DNA from: Rhodobacteraceae bacterium CCMM004
GTDB taxonomy: Bacteria; Pseudomonadota; Alphaproteobacteria; Rhodobacterales; Rhodobacteraceae
Assembly: GCA_004005435.1 (NCBI GenBank)
Contig: RZWH01000002.1
Span: 124,001-188,000 of the forward strand
Direction: 5' to 3'
Length of the DNA stretch: 64,000 bases
Part shown: positions 17,135 through 26,324 of the stretch, in pieces
How positions within the stretch are numbered: the stretch's first letter is position 1
Layout: every line of letters begins with the position of its first letter
Notes under the pieces: model-generated
Databases searched by the model: none
Told to the model about the DNA's origin: nothing
What the model saw: only the letters and a program-made list of their open reading frames with translations
Translations under genes and position numbers: made by a program

Positions 17135-17592
17135 GGGCCGGGGCCGGGGGCGCCCCGTGCGTCCCCCGCGATGAGGACAGCGCCGTCCCGCCGGGGCGGG
17201 TCCGAGCGGCGTGGGACGGTGATGCAAGCCTCCACCGCGCGGCGCCTGAATCACCCTCTCTAAAAGCGCCGCCCCGGGGGGCGCGGGACGGCGCTGCCCG
17301 GCCTGCGGCCGGGCGGAGCATAGGGGCTGAGCGTGGCCCTTGGGTGGCCTCGGTTGGGGGATCCAAGACCCAGCCTCCGTCCTGAGACCGAAGGGCCGGG
17401 CCGTCCCGCCGGGGCATGGTCGGGCGGCGCGCGGCCGCTTCGCAAGCCCCGGCGCCGGGTCGGCTGGACTCCCTCGCCAGAAGCGCCGCCCCGGGGGGCG
17501 GGACGGCGCTGCCCGGCGGTTCGCCAGGCGGGTTCTGGGGACTGGGCGTGGCGCCCGGGTGGCTTTCCGCGGAGTTGGCGACCGGCCGCCCC
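17135..17592. repeat. GC-rich intergenic stretch with two tandem ~217-bp diverged repeats
   Basis: Between two convergent genes. The words GCCGTCCCGCCGGGGC (17182 and 17400) and GCGCCGCCCCGGGGGGC (17266 and 17483) recur with the same spacing, so two units of about 217-218 bp lie head to tail, the second slightly cut by the end of sufS. Open frames cross it but have no recognisable protein sequence. Related words occur in 26979-27580 and 55963-56656. It may act as a convergent-gene boundary with many hairpins. Confidence 0.7.
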
Positions 17593-18813
17593 TCAGGCGA
17601 AGAGGTCGTGGCAGAGGTGCAAAGCATCGACCAGGCGGTCGATCTCCTCGCGGGTGTTGTAGAGCCCGAAGGACGCGCGGCACGTGGCCGTCACTCCGAG
17701 ATGGGTCATCAGCGGCCCGGCGCAGTGATGGCCCGCCCGCACCGCGATCCCCCGCTTGTCGAGCACCGTCGAGACGTCGTGGGCATGGGCCGCCCCGTCG
17801 AGGGTGAAGGAGAAGATCGCCGCCTTGTCCGGCGTCGTCCCCTGCAAGTTCAGCCAATTCAGACCCGACAGCCGCTCGGCCGCATAGTCGCGCAGGTCGT
17901 CCTCGTGGGCGGCGATCGCCTCCATCCCGAGGTCCATCATGTAGTCGAGCGCGGCACCGAGGCCGATCTGTTGAACGATGCCGGGCGTGCCCGCCTCGAA
18001 CTTCATCGGCGGGTCGGCATAGCTCACCGCGTCCTTCTGCACCTCGCGGATCATGTCGCCGCCACCCATGAAGGGGCGCATCTCGGCCATCCGGTCGGCC
18101 GCGATCCACATCGCGCCCGACCCAGAGGGCCCGTAGAGCTTGTGCCCCGTGACGGCGTAGAAATCGACGCCGAGATCGCTGAGGTCCACCGGCATGTGCA
18201 CCGCCGCCTGGCTGCCGTCGACCAGCACGGGCACGCCCCGGTCGCGGGCGGCGGAGGCGATGGACTTCACGTCGACCTTGGTGCCCAACACGTTCGACAG
18301 ATGGGTGATCGCCACCAGCCGGGTCTTGGGCCCGATGGCGTCGATCACCGCCTGTGGGTCCAGCGCCCCGGTCGCATCCACGTCCACCCATTTCAGGACC
18401 ACCCCCTGACGCTCGCGCAGGAAATGCCAGGGGACGATGTTGCCGTGGTGCTCCATCACGCTCAGCACGATCTCGTCGCCGGCCTGCATCCGCGGCATGG
18501 CCCAGCCATAGGCGACGAGGTTGATGCCCTCCGTGGTGCCGGTGGTCATCACGATCTCGTCTTCGGAGGGCGCGCCAAGGAACCGCGCCAACGTCCCGCG
18601 GACCGCCTCGTATTTCTCGGTCGCGATGGTCGACAGGGTGTGCAGCCCGCGGTGGACGTTGGCGTATTCCTCGGCATAGGCGCGGGTGACGGCGTCGATC
18701 ACCGCCTGCGGCTTCTGCGCCGAGGCGCCGTTGTCGAGATAGGTGAGCGGCCGTCCGTTCACCTCGCGCGACAGGATGGGAAAGTCGCGGCGGACCGCGT
18801 TCACGTCGTACAT
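17593..18813 (-). CDS. sufS: cysteine desulfurase SufS
   Basis: 406-residue group II cysteine desulfurase, which takes sulfur from cysteine for Fe-S assembly on SufBCD. The PLP lysine is K225 in AVTGHKLYGPSG; the sulfur-carrying cysteine is C364 in VRAGHHCAGPLM, the same number as in E. coli SufS. Also visible is the PLP-stacking histidine in SVMEHHGNIVPWH. Last gene of the iscR-suf operon on this strand, 31 bases after the YIP1-like gene. No sufE is seen in the window. Confidence 0.96.
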   Translation of the reverse strand: MYDVNAVRRDFPILSREVNGRPLTYLDNGASAQKPQAVIDAVTRAYAEEYANVHRGLHTLSTIATEKYEAVRGTLARFLGAPSEDEIVMTTGTTEGINLVAYGWAMPRMQAGDEIVLSVMEHHGNIVPWHFLRERQGVVLKWVDVDATGALDPQAVIDAIGPKTRLVAITHLSNVLGTKVDVKSIASAARDRGVPVLVDGSQAAVHMPVDLSDLGVDFYAVTGHKLYGPSGSGAMWIAADRMAEMRPFMGGGDMIREVQKDAVSYADPPMKFEAGTPGIVQQIGLGAALDYMMDLGMEAIAAHEDDLRDYAAERLSGLNWLNLQGTTPDKAAIFSFTLDGAAHAHDVSTVLDKRGIAVRAGHHCAGPLMTHLGVTATCRASFGLYNTREEIDRLVDALHLCHDLFA

Positions 18814-18844
18814 GGCTCTCTTCCGTCGTGTCTGGCAGCGACCG

Positions 18845-19432
18845 TCAGCGCGGCACCGTGACGCCCAAGAGCGTCATGAGAAAGGTCAGCCCGAGGGCAA
18901 AGCCCAGCATGGTAAAGAGGATCATCGCGAACACCTTGCCCAACCCGTCGAAGCCGTGCAGCTCGGCGACGAAGTTGGTCAGGAGCCACATGAACAGCAC
19001 CAGACCGGCAATCAGCACCAGTCCCGCCAGGGGCGGCATCACGAACATCGCGACGCTCTGCACCACCTGCAGACAGACCATCACGAACTGCAGCCACACC
19101 ACCAGCAGGATCGCGCCGGCAAAGTCGCCGGTTCCCCCCATGGCGCGGCCCACATAGTGGATGGCAAAGATCATCGCGACCAGGAGCGAGAACTGCACAA
19201 CCCCGAACACCGCCGGGCTGATGATCATCTGCGCGTCGGCCTCGACCGTGCCGGTGCTGAGAAACAGCATCGCCGAGACTTCGGCCAGGAGAACGGACAG
19301 GACCACGACCAGCAACAAGGCCTGCCACAGCACCTCGCGCGGGAGCTGCAACTGGCGCAGCCGAGCGAAGGTCGGGCGCGGCGCCTGGAACGACTGGCCG
19401 ACCAGCGGCAGGAGGTTCGACAGAGACAACAT
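18845..19432 (-). CDS. YIP1-like integral membrane protein (second of pair)
   Basis: 195 residues with about five hydrophobic segments, including VLWQALLLVVVLSVLLAEVSA, FSLLVAMIFAIHYVG, AILLVVWLQFVMVCLQVV and FAMILFTMLGFALGLTFLMTLL. The N-terminus MLSLSNLLPLVGQSFQAPR resembles the YIP1 family proteins found beside suf genes in Rhodobacterales. The start at 19432 overlaps the stop of the preceding membrane gene by one base. The role in Fe-S assembly, if any, is unknown. Confidence 0.72.
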   Translation of the reverse strand: MLSLSNLLPLVGQSFQAPRPTFARLRQLQLPREVLWQALLLVVVLSVLLAEVSAMLFLSTGTVEADAQMIISPAVFGVVQFSLLVAMIFAIHYVGRAMGGTGDFAGAILLVVWLQFVMVCLQVVQSVAMFVMPPLAGLVLIAGLVLFMWLLTNFVAELHGFDGLGKVFAMILFTMLGFALGLTFLMTLLGVTVPR

Positions 19433-19935
19433 CACGCCTGTGCCGTGCCACCAGTTTCGACCCGGTGCAAGCCCACAATCCAAATCGCCAGAAACGCGCC
19501 GAGCGCCGCCACCCCGATCAGGTTCAGCGCAGGGCCCGCTCCGACGAACCCCGCCACCAGCCCCCAGAGGAGCCACAGCGGCGATGCAGCCAGAAGCGCC
19601 CAGAACAGCGCCATGCGTGCGCCGTACCACGTCCCCTGCCCGCCCATCAGACGTGCGGCCAAATGACTCACCGCGGCCAGCGCATAGAGGGCCAGCGGCG
19701 CGATGAACAGCCAGCCCATGAGCGCACCGCCCATCAGCATCTGCACCTCTTGCCCCGACAGGTACGCCTCGCGCGACAATCGCGGCCACTGCGCCACGAA
19801 GATCAGGCCGCAGGCCAGCATCACGGTGATCAGCGCCCTGCCCTCGCCCCGGCCGTCGCCGTCACGCCCCATTCGGCGCGCAAGGACGTCGCCGGGACGG
19901 CGATAGCTGGCGATGATATCACCTGTCAGGCTCAT
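19432..19935 (-). CDS. YIP1-like integral membrane protein (first of pair)
   Basis: 167 residues. A short basic N-terminus (SYRRPGDVLARRMGRDGDG) is followed by four hydrophobic segments, for example ALITVMLACGLIFVAQW, GGALMGWLFIAPLALYALAAV and LIGVAALGAFLAIWIVGL. It overlaps sufD by 4 bases (ATGA) and the next membrane gene by one, so it is made together with the Suf machinery. The family name is tentative and no function can be assigned. Confidence 0.7.
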   Translation of the reverse strand: MSLTGDIIASYRRPGDVLARRMGRDGDGRGEGRALITVMLACGLIFVAQWPRLSREAYLSGQEVQMLMGGALMGWLFIAPLALYALAAVSHLAARLMGGQGTWYGARMALFWALLAASPLWLLWGLVAGFVGAGPALNLIGVAALGAFLAIWIVGLHRVETGGTAQA

Positions 19936-21221
19936 CTGCGGCGTCGTTTCAACCAGCGTTCCAGCCGCGCGGTCAGGTCCTCTGCGATGCCCTCGTCCTC
20001 GATCTCTTCCAACGCCTCGGCGAGGAAGGCCAGAACCAGCAGATCCTGCGCATCCGTCCGTTCGACCCCGCGCGAGCGCAGGTAGAACAGCGCCTCGTCG
20101 TCGATGGCCCCGGTGGTCGAGCCGTGGCTGCACGCCACGTCGTCGGCATAGATCTCCAGCTCGGGCTTGGCATAGAACTGGCTGTCGTCGTCGAGCAGCA
20201 GCGCCTGGCTGATCTGGTAGCCGTCGGTCTTCTGCGCGCCGTCCTTGACCAGGATCTTGCCCTGGAACACGCCGGTGGCGCCGTTCCTGAGCACCTTCTT
20301 GAACACCTGGCGGCTTTCGCAGTTCACCGCATCGTGGGTGACGAACACCGTGTCGTCGTGGTGGAAATCGCCGTCGCCGACGGCGGCGCCCGCCACATGG
20401 GCGATGGCGTCGTCGCCGCAGAACTCGACCACGCACTCGTTGCGCGTCAAGACGCCGTTGGCCGTCAGGGTGAAGGATTTGAACGACGCCTCGCGGCCCA
20501 GACGGGCAAAGATATGGGTCACCGCGCGGCGCTCGTGGTCCCGGCCCTGGGTGCGTACGTGGTGGAACGCACCGCCGTCTGCGACCTCGACCTCCATGCA
20601 CTTGTTGAACCGCGCGGCGGCGGGGCCGTTCTCCAGCACCGTCAGGTCCGCGCCCGCCTCGATCTTGATCACGTGATGCAGCGTGGCGTCCGAGGTCTCG
20701 TCGCGGTGGAGATAGATCAGCGACACGGGTTTCTCCGCCCGCCCGGTCGCGCGCAGGCACAGACCGTCGGTGGCGAAGGCCGTGTTCATCGCCGCGAAGG
20801 GCCGCGCGACCGGAGACTGACCGCGGGCCTCCAACACGCCATAGACGTCGCGGGCCCAGTGGATGTCGGCCGCCATGGCGTCGCTCAGGCGCTCGACCTC
20901 CAGCCCCGCCATGGCCAGGTCGTCGGACGCCTCGGCGTCGAAAACGCCGTCCACGAACACGACCTTGAGCCGGTCGTGGGCTCCGAACACGGGGCTTTCA
21001 TCCTTGGCCTCGAACAGCGCGGCCGCGGGCGGGTCCGCCTGAACCAGCGTATCGGGGCGGGTGTATTTCCAATACTCGTCGCGCCGCTGCGGCAGGCCCA
21101 TGGACCTGAGCCGCCCCAGCGCATCCTCGCGCGCCGCCGTCCCCCAGCCGCCCGCCGCAGGCAGGCTCAGCCCCGCCAGGCGCTCTTCGGTCGCGTCGGT
21201 CTTGGCCTGCGGCAGCGCCAT
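19932..21221 (-). CDS. sufD: Fe-S cluster assembly scaffold protein SufD
   Basis: 429 residues, a partner of SufB and SufC in the SufBC2D scaffold. The C-terminal half shows the SufB/SufD beta-helix core: NECVVEFCGDDAIAHVAGAAVGDGDFHHDDTVFVTHDA, VLRNGATGVFQGKILV and the conserved ACSHGSTTGAIDDEALFYLRSRG near the end. The start at 21221 (MALPQAKTD) shares one base with the sufC stop; the open frame further upstream lies inside sufC. Normal length for the family. Confidence 0.95.
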   Translation of the reverse strand: MALPQAKTDATEERLAGLSLPAAGGWGTAAREDALGRLRSMGLPQRRDEYWKYTRPDTLVQADPPAAALFEAKDESPVFGAHDRLKVVFVDGVFDAEASDDLAMAGLEVERLSDAMAADIHWARDVYGVLEARGQSPVARPFAAMNTAFATDGLCLRATGRAEKPVSLIYLHRDETSDATLHHVIKIEAGADLTVLENGPAAARFNKCMEVEVADGGAFHHVRTQGRDHERRAVTHIFARLGREASFKSFTLTANGVLTRNECVVEFCGDDAIAHVAGAAVGDGDFHHDDTVFVTHDAVNCESRQVFKKVLRNGATGVFQGKILVKDGAQKTDGYQISQALLLDDDSQFYAKPELEIYADDVACSHGSTTGAIDDEALFYLRSRGVERTDAQDLLVLAFLAEALEEIEDEGIAEDLTARLERWLKRRRR

Positions 21222-21976
21222 CACGCCACCTCCGCCAGGATGTCGTGATAGCCGTTCTTTTCGACCTCCAGCGCCAGCTCGGGGCCGCCCGATTTCACGA
21301 TCCGGCCGTCGGCCATGATGTGCACGACATCGGGGCGGATGTGATCGAGCAGCCGCTGGTAGTGGGTGATCACCAAAAACGCCCGGCCCGCATCGCGCAG
21401 CGCGTTGACGCCGTTCGACACCAGCTTCATCGCGTCCACGTCCAGGCCCGAGTCGGTCTCGTCCAGGATGCACATCTTCGGCTCCAGGACGGCCATCTGG
21501 AGGATTTCGTTGCGTTTTTTCTCGCCGCCGGAGAAGCCCACGTTCACCGGCCGCTTGAGCATGTCGGCGTCGATCTGCAACTCCTTGGCCTTGGCGCGGA
21601 TCAGCTTGAGGAAATCGGCCGCGCTGACCTCGTCCTCGCCCCGGGCCTTCTTCTGCGCATTCAACGCGGTGCGCAGGAACGTCATGTTACCGACGCCGGG
21701 GATTTCCACGGGATACTGGAACGCCAGGAACAGGCCCGCCGCCGCGCGCTCTTCGGGCTCCAGCTCCAGGACGTCGGCGCCCTCCAGCGTCACCGACCCT
21801 TCGGTGACCTCGTAGCCGTCGCGCCCCGACAGAACATAGCTCAGCGTCGACTTGCCCGACCCGTTGGGGCCCATGATCGCGTGCACCGCGCCCGACTCGA
21901 CGCTCAGGTCGACGCCCTTGAGGATCTGCTTGTCCTCTTCCTCCAGCGCGACGTGCAGGTTCTTGATGTCCAGCAT
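21221..21976 (-). CDS. sufC: Fe-S cluster assembly ATPase SufC
   Basis: 251-residue ABC-type ATPase of the SufBC2D complex. Walker A is IMGPNGSGKSTLSYVL (about 35-50), the Q-loop is FQYPVEIPGV, the signature is FSGGEKKRNEILQ and Walker B is MCILDETDSGLDVDAM; the LDETDSGLD form with Asp after Glu is characteristic of SufC. H-loop in VITHYQRLL. Preceded by a 30-bp gap after the YbjQ-family gene with GGAAGAGAGAAAG upstream. Confidence 0.96.
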   Translation of the reverse strand: MLDIKNLHVALEEEDKQILKGVDLSVESGAVHAIMGPNGSGKSTLSYVLSGRDGYEVTEGSVTLEGADVLELEPEERAAAGLFLAFQYPVEIPGVGNMTFLRTALNAQKKARGEDEVSAADFLKLIRAKAKELQIDADMLKRPVNVGFSGGEKKRNEILQMAVLEPKMCILDETDSGLDVDAMKLVSNGVNALRDAGRAFLVITHYQRLLDHIRPDVVHIMADGRIVKSGGPELALEVEKNGYHDILAEVA

Positions 21977-22006
21977 CTTTCTCTCTTCCGTTTCTCTTGG
22001 GGCGCT

Positions 22007-22318
22007 TCAGCGCGCCGTGACCGCGGTGCCGGAGGCCGACACCATCAGCATGTTGTTGATCACTTCGTAGTCCAGGTCGACGCCCACCACGGCGTTGCCC
22101 CCGGCCTCGGCCGCCCGCTCTTCCAGCTCGCGCAGAGCCGTGGAGCGGGCCTCCATCAGGCTTTTCTCATAGGCGCCCGAGCGCCCGCCGACGATGTCGG
22201 TGATGTGGGCGAACACGTCGCGAAAGATGTTGGCGCCCAGGATGGCCTCGCCCGCGACCACGCCATGGTAGCTCTCGATCGTCTTGCCCTCGATTGTCGG
22301 CGTCGTCGTCACGATCAT
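22007..22318 (-). CDS. YbjQ family (UPF0145) putative heavy-metal-binding protein
   Basis: 103 residues, full length for the family. It begins [34 protein letters not shown] and contains the family stretch [19 protein letters not shown]. YbjQ proteins form pentamers and were proposed to bind heavy metals, but no function is proven. It overlaps the upstream membrane gene by ATGA and sits between sufB and sufC, so it is co-expressed with Fe-S assembly genes. Confidence 0.85.
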   Translation of the reverse strand: MIVTTTPTIEGKTIESYHGVVAGEAILGANIFRDVFAHITDIVGGRSGAYEKSLMEARSTALRELEERAAEAGGNAVVGVDLDYEVINNMLMVSASGTAVTAR

Positions 22319-22962
22319 GGTGTGGTCTCCCGATGTGTCCCAGCGCCCCGACCGGCCTTGACCGCGCGGTAGCGACCGACGATGAGCCCGATCACGAGCC
22401 CGCCGATCAGCGCGGCGGTGACATCGAGCAGCGGAACCGCGACGCCGACCACGGCGCCGGCGGTCCATCCCGATGCACCGCCGGTCAGCAGGATCGCAAC
22501 GGGATGGAGCGCCGTCCCCCGCCGCCGCCGACGCTCTTCGACCATCACCCCGACATAGACCGCTACGAAGACGCCCGCGATCATGATGCCCAGGAGCCAG
22601 CCCGGCGTCGGCAGAACGCCCAGCTTCGCCGCGCCATGGGCGAGAGGCACGGAGATCGTCACCCCGTTACTGCCATAGCCCCACAGCGAAAACAGACTAT
22701 GCGGCCTACAGGTCCCGTCCTCTTGCGACAACGCTATGCCGATCAGCCCGAAGGCAACCAGTGCGAAAACCGCGATCAGGGCCACCGCGAAAGCCAGCAC
22801 GCCCCAGACCCCGCCGGGCTCGTGCAGGAGGGAGCCGCCCACAAACGCAAACTGGATGACGAACGCGAAGAGGACGGCCAAGATCGCCCCTTTCAGCATC
22901 TGCGGCAAGGTTGGACCCGCGAGGCAGGCATACAAGTGGTCGAGCGGCCCGTGTTCGGTCAT
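22315..22962 (-). CDS. hypothetical polytopic membrane protein within suf operon
   Basis: 215 residues with about five predicted membrane helices, for example [44 protein letters not shown] and [21 protein letters not shown], then a basic loop ERRRRRRG and two further helices near the C-terminus. Not recognised. It starts 62 bases after sufB and overlaps the YbjQ-family gene. Codon use looks slightly less GC-biased than in sufB, with AT-rich patches near the middle. It could be an accessory insertion in the operon. Confidence 0.65.
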   Translation of the reverse strand: MTEHGPLDHLYACLAGPTLPQMLKGAILAVLFAFVIQFAFVGGSLLHEPGGVWGVLAFAVALIAVFALVAFGLIGIALSQEDGTCRPHSLFSLWGYGSNGVTISVPLAHGAAKLGVLPTPGWLLGIMIAGVFVAVYVGVMVEERRRRRGTALHPVAILLTGGASGWTAGAVVGVAVPLLDVTAALIGGLVIGLIVGRYRAVKAGRGAGTHRETTP

Positions 22963-23024
22963 CGCACAGGCCTCCGAGCGGCGCACCGATCGAGGTGCAG
23001 GCTGTCGACGCGCGCGGCCATAGC

Positions 23025-24566
23025 TCAGCCCACCGACCCTTCCAGCGAGATCGCGACCAGTTGCTGCGCCTCCATGGCGAACTCCATCGGCAGGGCCTGG
23101 AGCACCTCCTTGCAGAAGCCGTTGACCACGAGCGCCACCGCCTCCTCCTCGTCCATGCCGCGCTGGCGGCAATAGAACATCTGGTCGTCGTCCACCTTGG
23201 ACGTGGTCGCCTCGTGCTCGACCCGGGACGAGTTGTTGCGCACCTCGATATAGGGCACCGTATGGGCGCCGCATTCGGACCCGATCAGCAGGCTGTCGCA
23301 CTGGGTGTAGTTGCGCGACTGCTTGGCCTTGGGGTGCATCGACACCAGACCGCGATAGGTGTTCTGCGCCTTGCCCGCGCTGATCCCCTTGGACACGATG
23401 CGCGAGCGGGTGTTGCGGCCCAGGTGCACCATCTTGGTGCCGGTGTCGGCCTGCTGGTGGTTGTTGGTGATGGCGATGGAGTAGAACTCGCCCTGGCTGT
23501 CGTCGCCGCGCAGAATGCATGAGGGGTATTTCCACGTCACAGCTGACCCCGTCTCCACCTGGGTCCACATGACCTTGGACCGCGCGCCGCGGCAGTCGGC
23601 CCGCTTGGTGACGAAGTTGTAGATGCCGCCGACGCCGTTTTCGTCGCCGGGATACCAGTTCTGCACCGTGGAATACTTGATCTCGGCATCTTCCAGCGCG
23701 ACCAGTTCGACCACCGCGGCATGGAGCTGATTGGTGTCCCGCATCGGCGCGGTGCAGCCTTCCAGATAGCTGACGTAAGAGCCTTTGTCGGCGATGATCA
23801 GCGTCCGCTCGAACTGGCCCGTGTTCTCGGCGTTGATGCGGAAATACGTGCTCAGCTCCATCGGGCAGCGCACGCCGGGCGGCACGTAGACGAAGGATCC
23901 GTCCGAGAACACCGCCGAGTTCAGCGTGGCAAAGTAGTTGTCCGAGGTGGGCACCACCGATCCGAGGTATTTCCGCACCAGCTCGGGGTGCTCGCGGATC
24001 GCCTCGGAGATGGCGCAGAAGATGACGCCCGCCTTCTCCAGCTCCTTTTTGAAGGTCGTTCCGACGGAGACCGAATCGAACACCGCGTCGACGGCCACCT
24101 TGCGGCCCTCGGCCGGCGCGTCGCCCGCGCCCTCGACGCCCGCCAGGATCATCTGCTCCTTCAGCGGGATGCCCAGCTTGGCATAGGTGTCCAACAGCTT
24201 GGGGTCCACGTCGTCCAGCGACTTGGGCTTGTCCACCATGCTCTTGGGCTGGGCGTAGAAATACTGCTCCTGATAGTCCACCGGCGGATAGTGCAGCATC
24301 GCCCAGTCGGGCTCGCCCATCTCCAGCCAGCGGCGGTAGGCGCCCACGCGCCAATCGGTCATCCACTCGGGCTCGCCGTTCTTTTCCGAGATCAGGCGCA
24401 CGATGTCCTCGTTGAGGCCCTTGGGCGCGTACTCCATCTCGATGTCGGTGGCCCAGCCGTATTTGTATTTGCCCGACAGTTCGGCGACGGCGTCCACCGT
24501 TTCCTGGTCCACGCCCTCCTTGACCTGGGCGGGGGCGGTCTTGTCGATGTCTTCTACGGAAGCCAT
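23025..24566 (-). CDS. sufB: Fe-S cluster assembly scaffold protein SufB
   Basis: 513 residues. Family motifs are [19 protein letters not shown] near the start, [56 protein letters not shown]-like [21 protein letters not shown] and [10 protein letters not shown] near the C-terminus. The cysteine in the [10 protein letters not shown] region is the expected cluster ligand. The start at 24566 (MASVEDID) follows a perfect AGGAGGA; the open frame continues 22 codons upstream into iscS but without a better start. Main scaffold on which [Fe-S] clusters are built with SufC and SufD. Confidence 0.96.
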   Translation of the reverse strand: MASVEDIDKTAPAQVKEGVDQETVDAVAELSGKYKYGWATDIEMEYAPKGLNEDIVRLISEKNGEPEWMTDWRVGAYRRWLEMGEPDWAMLHYPPVDYQEQYFYAQPKSMVDKPKSLDDVDPKLLDTYAKLGIPLKEQMILAGVEGAGDAPAEGRKVAVDAVFDSVSVGTTFKKELEKAGVIFCAISEAIREHPELVRKYLGSVVPTSDNYFATLNSAVFSDGSFVYVPPGVRCPMELSTYFRINAENTGQFERTLIIADKGSYVSYLEGCTAPMRDTNQLHAAVVELVALEDAEIKYSTVQNWYPGDENGVGGIYNFVTKRADCRGARSKVMWTQVETGSAVTWKYPSCILRGDDSQGEFYSIAITNNHQQADTGTKMVHLGRNTRSRIVSKGISAGKAQNTYRGLVSMHPKAKQSRNYTQCDSLLIGSECGAHTVPYIEVRNNSSRVEHEATTSKVDDDQMFYCRQRGMDEEEAVALVVNGFCKEVLQALPMEFAMEAQQLVAISLEGSVG

Positions 24567-24579
24567 GGCATCCTCCTGG

Positions 24580-25626
24580 TCAGGCGGCGCGCGCCCTGTG
24601 TTTCCTCTCGGCCCCGCTCCACGCCTCGGCAAAGCGCAGGACCTCGTCTCGCGTCGTTTGCGGCCCCAGCGACACCCGGATCGCCGATCCCGCCGTGGCC
24701 TCGTCGAACCCCATCGCCCGGAGCACGGCGCTGGCGCGCACCTTGCCCGACGAGCAGGCGGATCCGGCCGAGACCGCGAATCCCGCCAGGTCCATCGCCA
24801 TCACCTGCGTCTCGCCTTTCCACCCAGGGGTGGCAAGGCACAGGGTGTTGGGCAGGCGCGGCCCAGCATTCCCGACAAAAATAGTCATCTGAGCGGCGGA
24901 GACCAGAGCGTTTTCTAGAATATTTCTAAGTTCGGCCACCCGCTCCCACACGCCATCGGCCAGATCCCGCACGGCGGCCTCTGCGGCGGCGGCGAAACCG
25001 GCCGCGCCGATGAGGTTTTCGGTGCCCGCGCGGCGGCCCATTTCCTGCCCGCCGCCGCGGACCTGGGCGGCCACCTCGGCACCTTGCCGCAGCACCAGCG
25101 CGCCGATCCCCTTGGGCCCGCCGAGCTTGTGCGCCGATACCAGGGCCATGTCGGCGCCCAGCCAGTTGAACGCCACGGGCAGCTTGCCGAACGCCTGGGT
25201 CGCATCGGTCACGGCGATGCCGGGGGGCAGATCCTGGACCACCCCCGTCTCGGAGTTGGCGATCTGCAACGCCGTCTCCCGTGGGTCGCGCACCGCCACC
25301 CGCCCGTCCGCGTCGACGGCCAGGGACGGGGTGCACCAGGCCGCGACCGCGTCGTGCTCGATCCCGCCGGCGACCAGGCCCCGGCCCGCGCAGGCCAGCG
25401 CCGCCGCCTCGGTCGCGCCGGAGGTGAAGACGACGTCGGACCCCTCGGCGCCGAAGGCCGCGGCAACCTGCGCCCGGCAGCGTTCCAGCAGCGCCTTGGC
25501 CGCGCGCCCCTCGGCGTGGACCGACGAGGGGTTGCCCACCACGTCCATCGCCGCGGCCATGGCCGCCCGGGCCTCGGGCCTGAGCGGCGCCGTGGCGTTC
25601 CAGTCGAGGTAGGCGCGCGCAGTCAC
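24580..25626 (-). CDS. IscS/NifS-type cysteine desulfurase
   Basis: 348 residues, a group I cysteine desulfurase, somewhat shorter than E. coli IscS (404). The PLP lysine is K167 in [10 protein letters not shown]; the sulfur-carrying cysteine is C291 in [11 protein letters not shown]. The start is a GTG at 25626, giving [19 protein letters not shown], the usual family N-terminus. Second gene of the operon, 33 bases after iscR and 13 before sufB. Residues 233-240 are encoded by CTT AGA AAT ATT CTA GAA AAC GCT, codons atypical for this genome, and this spot contains a TTAGAA-N3-TTCTAG palindrome (24915-24929). Confidence 0.93.
   Translation of the reverse strand: MTARAYLDWNATAPLRPEARAAMAAAMDVVGNPSSVHAEGRAAKALLERCRAQVAAAFGAEGSDVVFTSGATEAAALACAGRGLVAGGIEHDAVAAWCTPSLAVDADGRVAVRDPRETALQIANSETGVVQDLPPGIAVTDATQAFGKLPVAFNWLGADMALVSAHKLGGPKGIGALVLRQGAEVAAQVRGGGQEMGRRAGTENLIGAAGFAAAAEAAVRDLADGVWERVAELRNILENALVSAAQMTIFVGNAGPRLPNTLCLATPGWKGETQVMAMDLAGFAVSAGSACSSGKVRASAVLRAMGFDEATAGSAIRVSLGPQTTRDEVLRFAEAWSGAERKHRARAA
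24915..24929. promoter_or_regulatory. candidate second iron control element (Irr-type) inside the iscS gene
   Basis: On the gene strand the sequence is TTAGAA-ATA-TTCTAG, one base from the perfect TTAGAA-N3-TTCTAA palindrome found upstream of iscR. It lies in an AT-rich island within GC-rich coding sequence, 349 bases before the sufB start, and forces several unusual codons. It could control an internal promoter for sufB and the genes after it. Confidence 0.45.
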
Positions 25627-25659
25627 GGGATCGCCCCCCGCCCCGTGGCGGACCGGCGC

Positions 25660-26127
25660 TCAGGCATCCTCGGTGTCCACCACGGTCAGGAGGAACGGCA
25701 CCGCCGGGCATGGGGTCAGGTCGTTGCTCACCACGTCGGACAGCCGGGTCTGATGGAGGAACACATAGACATGGGCCGACAGCCCCTCCCACAACCGGTT
25801 CGTCAGCGACTGCGCCTTGGTGCCCGAGAGGCCCCCGGACGCGCCCGCCCCGGTATGCATCGCGCTGACCGTCTCGTCCACGGCGCCCAGGACGTCGGCC
25901 ACCCGGATCTCGGACGCCGGACGGGCCAGGCGATAACCGCCGCCGGGACCGCGCACCGACTCGACCAGCCCCTCGCGCCGCAGCTTCACGAACAACTGCT
26001 CCAGATAAGGCAGCGAGATGTGCTGACGCTTGCTCAACTCGCTGAGCGACACCAGCCGCCCCTCGCCCTGCAAGGCCAGATCGGCCAGCGCCACCATGGC
26101 ATAGCGGCCCTTCGTGCTCAGCTTCAT
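25660..26127 (-). CDS. iscR: Rrf2 family regulator IscR (single-cysteine type)
   Basis: 155-residue Rrf2 regulator. The winged helix is MKLSTKGRYAMVALADLAL...LPYLEQLFVKLRREGLVESVRGPGGGYRLAR, typical of IscR. The region that holds three cluster-binding cysteines in E. coli IscR reads MHTGAGASGGLSGTKAQ here, with none; the only cysteine in the protein is C140. The IscR of Rhodobacter sphaeroides is likewise reported as an unusual Fe-S protein lacking the usual cysteines. First gene of the suf operon and its likely repressor. The start at 26127 matches the family N-terminus; the 21 codons open upstream do not. Confidence 0.93.
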   Translation of the reverse strand: MKLSTKGRYAMVALADLALQGEGRLVSLSELSKRQHISLPYLEQLFVKLRREGLVESVRGPGGGYRLARPASEIRVADVLGAVDETVSAMHTGAGASGGLSGTKAQSLTNRLWEGLSAHVYVFLHQTRLSDVVSNDLTPCPAVPFLLTVVDTEDA

Positions 26128-26238
26128 GGCGGTCGCTCCCAGACTTTCCAGGGTTCCGCCGCATGGGCGGAGTTGACGATCCGCACCCATGTCCTTAGGT
26201 GCAGACAGCGGCCAGGACGCCCCGAGACCGCCAGCAAA

Positions 26239-26253
26239 TTAGAACAGTTCTAA
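26239..26253. promoter_or_regulatory. iron control element (Irr-type palindrome) upstream of iscR-suf
   Basis: TTAGAACAGTTCTAA is a perfect 7-1-7 palindrome, in a divergent intergenic region 112 bases before the iscR start and 72 before the hydrolase start. It matches the core TTAGAA-N3-TTCTAA of the iron control element recognised by Irr in alphaproteobacteria. It probably adjusts the suf operon to iron; the factor that binds it here is inferred. Confidence 0.65.
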
Positions 26254-26324
26254 GGTGGCCGAGAGATTCCGTCAAGTTTGACGTGCCGGACCGGCCGCGA
26301 CCGGAACGACAGCAAGGGACCGCC

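Noticed and set aside
15983-18391. 800-codon open frame on the minus strand
   Set aside because: It runs through the opposite strand of the BKACE and SMP-30 genes, the repeat stretch and the wrong frame of sufS; low-complexity translation without motifs.
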